Positions 1-6,173 of a DNA stretch of 13,062 nucleotides are shown one piece after another. The notes under the pieces are model-generated. The model did no database searches, was not told the origin of the DNA, and saw only the letters and a program-made list of their open reading frames with translations. Every line of letters starts with the position of its first letter. The first letter of the stretch is position 1. The stretch is from positions 1 to 13,062 of the forward strand of contig DASTSN010000048.1 of the NCBI GenBank assembly GCA_035760665.1. Reading direction: 5' to 3'. A program made the translations under genes and the position numbers. The DNA is from DASTSN01 sp035760665 (GTDB lineage: Bacteria > Bacteroidota > Bacteroidia > Chitinophagales > Chitinophagaceae).

Positions 1-1
1 A

Positions 2-529
2 GGCAATGGGTTATTGCTACTCATTTTACTTTTTATTGTAGCCGGCGGCTTGTATAAAAAGATCAACATTTTTGATGCATTTATCGATGGTGCCAAAGGC
101 GGATTTGAAACAGCTATCCGAATTATTCCGTATCTAGTTGGGTTGCTGGTGGCTATCAGTATGCTGCGCACCAGCGGCACTTTTGATATGATCATTAACG
201 GGCTCAAACAACTTTTCCTGGCACTTGGCACCGATACACGATTTGTAGATGGATTACCCACGGCATTGATCAGGCCGCTGAGCGGTGCCGGTGGTCGTGG
301 CATGATGATCGATACAATGAAAAATTTCGGTCCCGATTCATTTGCCGGCAGGCTGTCCTGTATTTTACAAAGTTCATCAGATACTACCTTTTATGTGGTG
401 GCGGTATATTTTGGCGCGGTGAATATTAAAAACACACGGTATGCCATTGGCGCCATGTTGCTGGCCGACCTTGTAGGAGTGATTACTGCTATAACAGTGG
501 CTTATATCTTTTTTGGATCGGTAGCATAA
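2..529 (+). CDS. spmB: SpmB-type nucleoside-recognition (Gate) domain membrane protein, 3' part
   Basis: This is the C-terminal part of an integral inner-membrane protein. The frame is open to the left edge, so the real start lies outside; 175 residues are visible before TAA at 527-529. SpmB hallmarks are clear: RPLSGAGGRGMMIDTM (a Ser/Gly-rich re-entrant motif), GPDSFAG, then QSSSDTTFYVVAVYFG and a final hydrophobic segment (AIGAMLLADLVG onward). About four hydrophobic stretches can be seen. In Bacteroidota, which do not sporulate, SpmA and SpmB halves are commonly fused in one protein of about 400 residues, so the missing part may be the SpmA half; that is family knowledge, not visible here. 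The substrate is unknown; the Gate fold is shared with nucleoside transporters. A strong terminator follows at once. Sure of the family, unsure of the function. Confidence 0.85.
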   Translation, partial: GNGLLLLILLFIVAGGLYKKINIFDAFIDGAKGGFETAIRIIPYLVGLLVAISMLRTSGTFDMIINGLKQLFLALGTDTRFVDGLPTALIRPLSGAGGRGMMIDTMKNFGPDSFAGRLSCILQSSSDTTFYVVAVYFGAVNIKNTRYAIGAMLLADLVGVITAITVAYIFFGSVA

Positions 530-556
530 AAAAAGGCTGCTGCGGCAACCTTTTTT
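529..556. terminator. Bidirectional intrinsic terminator between convergent genes
   Basis: A-run 529-534 plus GG pairs with CC plus T-run 551-556. After one C/A mismatch (537/548), TGC 538-540 pairs with GCA 545-547 around loop TGCG (541-544). The A-tract on one side and T-tract on the other give a U-run in both directions, so the hairpin can end the spmB-like transcript (+) and that of the beta-barrel gene (-). It begins on the last base of the spmB-like stop codon. Confidence 0.8.
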
Positions 557-582
557 AAAAAATATGTGTAACAAAGAAGTTG

Positions 583-1035
583 TTAATGGAATGTAAACCG
601 TGCAGTAAAACCAATGGCTGCCGGTTCGAAGTTGATATCGGATATAATGTTAAGTTCCGGCTTCCAGTCGAGAGAGAGGTTTAAAGGTACATTCGTGAAT
701 TTATAATCAAGCCCCACAACACCCTGAGCACCAAGATTGGTGTTTCCGCCAAAACCTACATACCCTCCACCGCCATAATACCATTTTAAACCCGGTGTGC
801 CGGTAGGGTTATGTAATTCAAACAGGGCGCCGAATGCTACCGGGTCGCTAAAGCATAATAACCCCTCCACCGCCGCTTTTTCATTTAAAAAATATTTGAA
901 CGATACAGAATTGTTTACAACAGCCTGTGCACTGCTCAGCCGCACACCCAATCCCATTTTATAATCTTGTGCCCTTGCTGTAGTCATGAATCCTAAACCT
1001 GTTACAAGGATTGCTGCAATCAGTAGTTTTTTCAT
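583..1035 (-). CDS. Small exported outer-membrane beta-barrel protein, function unknown
   Basis: 150 residues if translation starts at ATG 1033-1035. I chose this start because it begins a textbook signal peptide: MKK, a hydrophobic core LLIAAILVTGLGF, and a likely cleavage site TTARA|QD after residue 22. The frame continues 13 codons upstream, but that extension has no signal-peptide character. The mature part is rich in Gly, aromatic and alternating hydrophobic residues and can be read as about eight beta strands (for example KMGLGVRLSS, NSVSFKYFL, LGAQGVVGLDYKF, LNLSLDWKPEL). It ends in AIGFTARFTFH, close to the aromatic-ended last strand of outer-membrane proteins. The size suits an eight-strand OmpX/OmpA-like barrel. 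I do not recognise a specific family, and no partner is apparent: the gene stands alone between the shared terminator and 225 bp of noncoding DNA. Confidence 0.75.
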   Translation of the reverse strand: MKKLLIAAILVTGLGFMTTARAQDYKMGLGVRLSSAQAVVNNSVSFKYFLNEKAAVEGLLCFSDPVAFGALFELHNPTGTPGLKWYYGGGGYVGFGGNTNLGAQGVVGLDYKFTNVPLNLSLDWKPELNIISDINFEPAAIGFTARFTFH

Positions 1036-1260
1036 CTGTATGAGTTTAGTTGTTAATGTGGACAACCGGAACATGGCGGGCGGGATATTGATTGCCAGTT
1101 GTGCAACATAAAAATCCCGGGCTGTCTTGTTTCATGTTGTTTGTTTGCTATCCGTTTAACGAAAATGGTGCCATCAAATTTTAAATAAAATGTAAAAGCT
1201 GATCCATTGTTGAGGTGACAGGAGGTATTTAACATCGCTTTCAGAAAGCATGGGAAAGGT

Positions 1261-2910
1261 CTATTCAAACAACTCATATTTTGTTTTGGGCCGCATCATC
1301 TCGAGCCATTTGAAGTCTTCGAACCGCATTTCCTTCGGGTTTACCTGCCGGATGGGAATGACCTCGCCCTTTACAGAGCTGCGGAGTACGACTTTTTTTA
1401 ATTCCTGGTTTTGGAAATAAATGTCAATGATATCAGATTGCGACTTGTTCACTCCTGTGTAGGCACTATCTTCATCCTGTATGTAATAAATGCATTCTGC
1501 AAATCCTCTTGCCCGCACGGAGTCGATATCTCCATTGATAAAATAACCATCCATCCGGGTTGCTTTGATCTGGTTAAAGACATGCGGCTCCAGTTGGTTC
1601 ACAAGAAAACTATGCTCAAAGACTTTCAGTTTGTCGGCTTTTTTATTTTTGGTGTACAGGTACATGGTATCGCCTGTTATCTGGCTGCCTCTTGCCCAAA
1701 CCACCGGGCTTTGAAACAGACGAAAAACAGAATCCTGAAAAGAATAAAACAGGCTGTCGCAAATGCCCTGTAGTGAGTCGGAAAAAATCCGTACATGGCT
1801 GTAAGCTTCAAAGTAGCGGTTGGTGCTGTCTTTCTCTTTTCCATTTAATGTATTTGCAGTGCTAAGGGTGTCTTTGTGTAGCGAATCTGTTGCCGCATAT
1901 AAATCCGTTAGCCGAGCAGAGAAGAATGTATCTGCTGCGATGTAGATGGAGTCCTGATCTTGTTTTACAATCATCAGCGGTTTTTTAGTTGCCAGGATAG
2001 CGTCTTTTTTACTGTTGCGGAAAATTTGCCCCGCAATGATGGTGGTTCCCTGCGCTGTATCAATAACCACGGCATTACCTTCTGCCTGCGACAGGCCGCT
2101 GCTGTCATCAATGGCAATGCGCATGGCCGTTATCCTGGTTTTGCCATCATTGATAACGGGATGCTGACCAAATTCGGCCTTACCTCTTTTTAAATCGTAA
2201 TAGCCATCTCTGGTGACAATGGTTCGCTTGCTGCTGTCCACTATAAATGTTTCGGCAATGAAGCGGGTAGTTTCCGTAGCGGTGTTGTACAATAAAGAAT
2301 CCGCCTTCAGGTTATAGGCGGGATCTTTCAGTACCACATTTTTTTTAAAATAAACATCTTTTAGGTCAGCATAATAGTAGCCTTCCTGGCTTGTTAAAAC
2401 CGATTTTTTATTTACTACTTTTCCGCCTTTTGTATAAATACCAATTTTGGTAGTAACATCGTATTCCAGTTCAGGAGTGGTTAAGGTACCCTTACCATCC
2501 GTAAGTTTTACATTGCCTGTGAGGTAAGCCAGTTTTTTATCGGTGAGGTATTTCAGGTAATCGGAATAAACATCTGTTGTGTCGGAATCATTGATATGTA
2601 CATGCCCAAATGCTTCGAAAATATTCATCCGGTTATTGATGACACAACTATCGCAAAAGAAAAGCGTATTACCCTGTCTGAGTTTTACATTACCCACCAG
2701 TATTTGTAACTGCGTGCTGTCGTCGGGTTTGCGTATTTCCAGTTTACTGGCGCCGGGTAAGATTTCCACTTCCCGCATGGTATCCCTGGCCGTGGTGGTG
2801 CTTGTTCTGGGGGCCTGGTAAGGCAGCTGTGCCAGCATAGGTGAAGGTGCTGCCAGCAGGCAGGCCATCATCAATGTGCAACTAAAAAGTAGATATTTCA
2901 CCCCGTTCAT
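1261..2910 (-). CDS. OstA-like (LptA/OstA-domain) periplasmic protein
   Basis: 549 residues with an N-terminal signal peptide (hydrophobic core about residues 6-21, probable cleavage MLA|Q after residue 27). The body is built of repeated OstA/LptA-type beta-jellyroll units, seen as recurring G-N-V-K turns: LVGNVKLRQGNTLFFCDSC (about 71-89), then FEAFGHVHIND, LAYLTGNVKLTDG, VYFKKNVVLKD and later weaker copies. OstA domains bind the lipid A part of LPS and carry it across the periplasm. Bacteroidota have this long version in place of, or besides, the short LptA of about 185 residues. It is the last gene of the leftward block, 20 bp after mlaD, and its neighbour in the opposite direction is lptD, the outer-membrane end of the same pathway. 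A role as LPS-transport bridge component is inference. No strong terminator was seen in the 225 bp downstream. Confidence 0.85.
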   Translation of the reverse strand: MNGVKYLLFSCTLMMACLLAAPSPMLAQLPYQAPRTSTTTARDTMREVEILPGASKLEIRKPDDSTQLQILVGNVKLRQGNTLFFCDSCVINNRMNIFEAFGHVHINDSDTTDVYSDYLKYLTDKKLAYLTGNVKLTDGKGTLTTPELEYDVTTKIGIYTKGGKVVNKKSVLTSQEGYYYADLKDVYFKKNVVLKDPAYNLKADSLLYNTATETTRFIAETFIVDSSKRTIVTRDGYYDLKRGKAEFGQHPVINDGKTRITAMRIAIDDSSGLSQAEGNAVVIDTAQGTTIIAGQIFRNSKKDAILATKKPLMIVKQDQDSIYIAADTFFSARLTDLYAATDSLHKDTLSTANTLNGKEKDSTNRYFEAYSHVRIFSDSLQGICDSLFYSFQDSVFRLFQSPVVWARGSQITGDTMYLYTKNKKADKLKVFEHSFLVNQLEPHVFNQIKATRMDGYFINGDIDSVRARGFAECIYYIQDEDSAYTGVNKSQSDIIDIYFQNQELKKVVLRSSVKGEVIPIRQVNPKEMRFEDFKWLEMMRPKTKYELFE

Positions 2911-2930
2911 ATTAAAAGGATAAGAAAGCT

Positions 2931-3923
2931 TTAGTGGCTTTCGCTTGCACTGGTATCTTTTCTCGTGGGCGAATTTAACGGGCCTGTTTTATCTTTTTTC
3001 CCGAATACGGAAAGATTAACATACCGTTTTGGATGTACCCGCAAATCATCCATCAGCAGTTCCGCACTAAGGATGGCATCGTTGAGTTTATTATATAATT
3101 TTTTATCGTTGAGTAAGGCGCCAATCGTTCCGTTGGTGCTGTTCACTTTTGCCAGTGTGGTCTTTAGTTCTGTTAAAGCGGCTTTTGCAGAATCCACGGT
3201 TTGCTGCAGGTTCAGGTTTGCAAATTTTTCTGTCAGCCTTTTTGCATTATTTATTGTGGCTGTGATACTATCATTATTTTTCTTCAGGTTGCCGGTAATA
3301 GATGCGGTATTGCTGAGAGTGCGGGCCAGCGGACCGTTTGTGGTATCCAGCATAGTTTTCAGGGAAGCTGTTGCATCGTTCAGGTTTGCGATCATTCCCT
3401 GTATATTGTTTTTGGTGGCGGGGTCAAATAACCGGTTGACACCTCCCAGCACAATTTTTAATGAGTCGATCGCATCTCTCACTTTTACAAGGGTGGGATT
3501 TACCTGTGATTTTACATCGCCCAGGAAGCCGTTATCAATGCGGGTTTGAATCGTATCTCCATCTTGTGCATAATCTTTTGCATCTCCTTTTTCTATCACA
3601 ATAAAGGAAGATCCAACAAGACCCGCCGATATGTAGGCCACAGAATTTTTGGGTATGTTCACGTCGCGGGTCAGGTTAATGGTTACAATGACGCCGCTGA
3701 CATCTTTGTCCTTGGGGCTCAGGTTATACACTGTGCCTACTGGCAATCCTTTTATTTTTACCTGGTTTGATTTTTCCAGCGAACCAAGATCTGTAAAAAC
3801 GGCATATATTTTTTTGCCATGTCCAAATACATCTTTTCCTTTCAGAAAATTAAAACCGATGATTAACAGGGCAAGGGCCACAACAGCCAATACACCTACT
3901 TTAAGTTCATTGCTAAGCTTCAT
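2931..3923 (-). CDS. mlaD: MlaD/MCE-family lipid-transport substrate-binding protein
   Basis: 330 residues. It has a short cytoplasmic N-terminus and one membrane anchor (VGVLAVVALALLIIGFNFL, about residues 9-27), then one MCE domain (about 37-115) with the typical VKIKGLPVGTVYNLSPKD segment. A long helical, Thr/Asn/Leu-rich region follows (about 125-290), and the C-terminus contains HPKRYVNLSVFGKKDK, a tail I associate with Bacteroidota MCE proteins. MCE proteins form hexameric rings on the inner membrane that pass phospholipids through a central pore; their usual partners are the MlaE permease and MlaF ATPase. Neither is in this window, so they must be encoded elsewhere. The gene follows amidase 1 after a 150 bp gap and precedes the OstA-like gene by 20 bp, which suggests cotranscription with the latter. 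Confidence 0.9.
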   Translation of the reverse strand: MKLSNELKVGVLAVVALALLIIGFNFLKGKDVFGHGKKIYAVFTDLGSLEKSNQVKIKGLPVGTVYNLSPKDKDVSGVIVTINLTRDVNIPKNSVAYISAGLVGSSFIVIEKGDAKDYAQDGDTIQTRIDNGFLGDVKSQVNPTLVKVRDAIDSLKIVLGGVNRLFDPATKNNIQGMIANLNDATASLKTMLDTTNGPLARTLSNTASITGNLKKNNDSITATINNAKRLTEKFANLNLQQTVDSAKAALTELKTTLAKVNSTNGTIGALLNDKKLYNKLNDAILSAELLMDDLRVHPKRYVNLSVFGKKDKTGPLNSPTRKDTSASESH

Positions 3924-4014
3924 GTAAAATCATTTACGGGAAAATAATTCCGCTGCACGTACCTGTTGTTGCGATTATAAAACGGCAAATTAGTAAATAT
4001 TTTGAACTGTCCCT

Positions 4015-4037
4015 GTGCAGGTTGTACCCAGTGCAGG
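4015..4037. repeat. Short direct repeat GTGCAGG in the amidase-mlaD gap
   Basis: GTGCAGG occurs at 4015-4021 and 4031-4037, 16 bp apart start to start. The inverse, CTGCAC, is at 3953-3958. All three are in the 150 bp between the amidase 1 stop and the mlaD start (3924-4073). The region has no convincing TAnnTTTG promoter on the minus strand. It could be an operator or an RNA structure, or chance. Confidence 0.3.
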
Positions 4038-4073
4038 AATGAGGGAGATAAACGGGTTTTGTGTTTGTTGCAG

Positions 4074-5102
4074 TTAGCGGGCCTTTGCCTTTCGCTCTTT
4101 ATTCTCAATCATTTGCAGGAAGGCTTTTGCATTCTTGGTGCCTGATGGTTTTTTCTGGCTATTGTCGCCATTTTCATTATTGCCGCCAACCTGGTTTTTT
4201 TCCAGCCAGTCAATATATGTTTTTACGGCGTTGGTAACACATTGGGCAATTTCTTCCTGGCCGTTTTTGCTGTTGAGATAATTTTCTTCGTCTTTATTGG
4301 TCAGGTAGCCGGTTTCTACCAGTACGCTGGGCATGGCTGTAGCCTGCAGTACCCAAATGCCAACCTGCCGTTGCTGTTGTCCGCGACTGGTGCGGCCAAC
4401 TTTAAAAAATTCATCTTCCACAAAGCCTGCCAGGGTGGCGCTTCGCTTGAAAAACTGTTTTGTTTTTAAAAGCGAAAGGGCAATGAATTCTGGGGAGTTG
4501 GGATCAACATCCCCATAGTTTTGTTTATAGTTTTCTTCTTCCAGCATTGGGGCATTTTCCCGCACAGCCACTTCTTTATCTTCGTTTTTGTGTGCTCCCC
4601 AGATATAGGTTTCCGTTCCCCGGGTGGGGTTGGGGGTGGTCCAGTAACGATATTTGGGTACTTTTTTGTACACTTTTCGCCTGCTTTTGCCCTTGCCAAC
4701 GTAAGAGGCTATTGTGCGGGTACCAATCCGTTGCTTATGTTGTATCGGCGGCATGGCATTGCAATGGATAGAAATGAAGAGATCGCCATGGTTTTCATTG
4801 GCGATTTCCGCACGGCGGTGCAGATCCACAATATTTTTATCCGGCCGGGTTTCTATGATTTTTACGTCAGGAATTTGTTCACGCAAGTCGGCCACCAGCT
4901 TTTTGGTGATGTCCAGGCAAATGTCATCTTCGTAAGAATAGCTTCCTTTGGCGCCGTTGTGCCGGCCATTGGGCATGATGCCATGACCTGCATCAACGAT
5001 GATAGTTTTGAGTACTTTTTGGTTACCCCCGGCAGGTAAGAAGGAAAAGAGAAAAGGAGTGAAAGAGATAGATACAACCAGTAATAACAAACGCTTCATC
5101 AT
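4074..5102 (-). CDS. Periplasmic N-acetylmuramoyl-L-alanine amidase (Amidase_3), copy 1
   Basis: 342 residues; cleaves the bond between MurNAc and the stem peptide of peptidoglycan. N-terminal hydrophobic export segment (about 4-22). All Amidase_3 zinc and catalytic residues are visible: H40 in VDAGHG, E58 in YSYEDD, H113 in ISIHCN, and the catalytic Glu E263 in VLVETGYLTN. Between H113 and the conserved GTETYIW (about 162-168) lies an extra stretch of about 45 residues, strongly basic and tyrosine-rich (GKGKSRRKVYKKVPKYRYW). The C-terminus after about residue 300 is polar and Lys-rich. There are two adjacent possible ATG starts (5102 and 5099); the first gives MMKRLLLL. It lies 20 bp after copy 2 and is almost certainly cotranscribed with it. 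The copies share the insert position and GTETYIW but are well diverged, so the duplication is old. Confidence 0.9.
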   Translation of the reverse strand: MMKRLLLLVVSISFTPFLFSFLPAGGNQKVLKTIIVDAGHGIMPNGRHNGAKGSYSYEDDICLDITKKLVADLREQIPDVKIIETRPDKNIVDLHRRAEIANENHGDLFISIHCNAMPPIQHKQRIGTRTIASYVGKGKSRRKVYKKVPKYRYWTTPNPTRGTETYIWGAHKNEDKEVAVRENAPMLEEENYKQNYGDVDPNSPEFIALSLLKTKQFFKRSATLAGFVEDEFFKVGRTSRGQQQRQVGIWVLQATAMPSVLVETGYLTNKDEENYLNSKNGQEEIAQCVTNAVKTYIDWLEKNQVGGNNENGDNSQKKPSGTKNAKAFLQMIENKERKAKAR

Positions 5103-5122
5103 GCCTGCAACTATTTAATCAG

Positions 5123-6094
5123 TTATTTAGAAGAATTCGGTGTTGTTTTGGCATCCTGCCGGCCTGCGTAGGCAGCAAAGGCGTCCAGTACATTCTGGAC
5201 TATTTCGTTTTGGCCCTTCTCACTATTGATGTATTTTTCTTCATCACGGTTGGATATAAATCCAATTTCTACCAGCACACTGGGCATACCGGTAGCCTGC
5301 AATACCCAGATGCCTTTATCATTTCGTTGTTTCACTCCGCGGCTGGTACGGCCTGCGGAAACAAACTGTTGTTCAATCAGGCTGGCCAGGTTCAGGCTTT
5401 TACGAAAATAGTGCTGGGCATATACCAGCATCCTTGCCTTTTCTGCCGGATCGTTTGGATCGGGCAGGGTGATATTGGAAGTGGAATCAATTTCGCCATA
5501 ATACTCATTGTTTTGCGACACCGAATTGACCTTGGCGTCATTTTTATCCACGGCCCAAATATAGGTTTCTGTGCCTTTCGCCTCATTTTCCACCCAATAT
5601 GATTGATACTGGTAGGTATAATACTTATGCCGAATGGATTTTTTCCCTTTTTTCACTGTTCTGTAATGCGGTATTTTTTTGATCACTCTTTTTTCATACC
5701 ATCCGCCTGGCGCTTTACCGGCCGAGTTGCAGTGAAAGGAAATAAACAGATCACCACCGGATGCATTGGCAAAGTCGGCCCGGTAGTTCAGATCTTCCCG
5801 CAGGGTAGGTTTATTGCCGGCATTGGCATCGGTTGTTCTTGTGTACACAACTTTAATATCGGGAAAAGCTGCCTCAAGGGCCTTACCAAATTTTAAAGCA
5901 ACGGCCAGGCTTACATCTTTTTCCAGCGAAAAAAGTCCTCTGGCACCGGTAAAATCACCCCCATGTCCGGGATCGATGACAACAGTGCGAATCGGCATCC
6001 TGGATGGTGGAACAGGTTTTGTTACAGGCAGAAAAGACAATTGAGGAAAAACCAATATCAGGAATAAACCAATGAAACGTACCTGCTTAAGCAT
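5123..6094 (-). CDS. Periplasmic N-acetylmuramoyl-L-alanine amidase (Amidase_3), copy 2
   Basis: 323 residues, first gene of the leftward envelope block. Export segment FIGLFLILVFPQLSFLP (about 7-23). Active-site residues are complete: H44 in IDPGHGG, E58 in FSLEKD, H121 in ISFHCN and E276 in VLVEIGFISN. As in copy 1, a basic/aromatic insert (about 124-173, including KRVIKKIPHYRTVKKGKKS and a YYTYQYQSYW run) separates the zinc histidine from GTETYIW. Compared with copy 1 it has the more usual DPGHGG zinc motif and lacks the long Lys-rich tail. It is transcribed away from lptD out of a 79 bp intergenic region. I found no clear TAnnTTTG element for this direction. Zinc-dependent peptidoglycan hydrolase activity is well supported; the division of labour between the two copies is unknown. 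Confidence 0.9.
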   Translation of the reverse strand: MLKQVRFIGLFLILVFPQLSFLPVTKPVPPSRMPIRTVVIDPGHGGDFTGARGLFSLEKDVSLAVALKFGKALEAAFPDIKVVYTRTTDANAGNKPTLREDLNYRADFANASGGDLFISFHCNSAGKAPGGWYEKRVIKKIPHYRTVKKGKKSIRHKYYTYQYQSYWVENEAKGTETYIWAVDKNDAKVNSVSQNNEYYGEIDSTSNITLPDPNDPAEKARMLVYAQHYFRKSLNLASLIEQQFVSAGRTSRGVKQRNDKGIWVLQATGMPSVLVEIGFISNRDEEKYINSEKGQNEIVQNVLDAFAAYAGRQDAKTTPNSSK

Positions 6095-6133
6095 TTACAC
6101 TTTTATTTAATGGGTAATTTTAATCTTCACAAA

Positions 6134-6161
6134 TTGTTTAGGGGCGAAAGGACTATTTTTG
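6134..6161 (+). promoter_or_regulatory. Probable promoter of lptD
   Basis: TATTTTTG at 6154-6161 is an exact match to the Bacteroidota -7 element TAnnTTTG. A TTG at 6134-6136 could serve as the -33 element, with a 17 bp spacer that is slightly short of the usual 19-21. Transcription would start around 6166-6168, only some 6-8 bases before the ATG at 6174. This rules out the alternative TTG start at 6159, which lies inside the promoter. Confidence 0.6.
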
Positions 6162-6173
6162 CCCCCAACCCGT

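Noticed and set aside
1036..1260. Terminator or promoter in the 225 bp gap
   Set aside because: There is a tiny palindrome (GCTTTCAGAAAGC near 1237-1249) without a T-run, an AT-only hairpin, and a degenerate TATGTTG on the minus strand with no -33 partner. None is strong enough to call.
1053..1277. 74-codon minus-strand reading frame in the gap between the OstA-like gene and the barrel gene
   Set aside because: It overlaps the end of one gene and the start region of another, shows no recognisable motif, signal or membrane segment, and has no clear promoter. Read as chance.
2965..3549. 194-codon plus-strand frame opposite mlaD
   Set aside because: Antisense shadow of a clear MCE gene; its composition follows the reverse complement and it has no family features.
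4521..5039. 172-codon plus-strand frame opposite amidase 1
   Set aside because: Antisense shadow of a gene with a complete catalytic site; no independent support.
6159..6173. Upstream TTG start for lptD
   Set aside because: The TTG is part of the -7 promoter element and would lie upstream of the likely transcription start. ATG 6174 also begins a better export signal.
6095..6173. Promoter for the amidase block on the minus strand
   Set aside because: An AATTTG-like stretch is present but not a TAnnTTTG, and no paired -33 box was found, so nothing was called.
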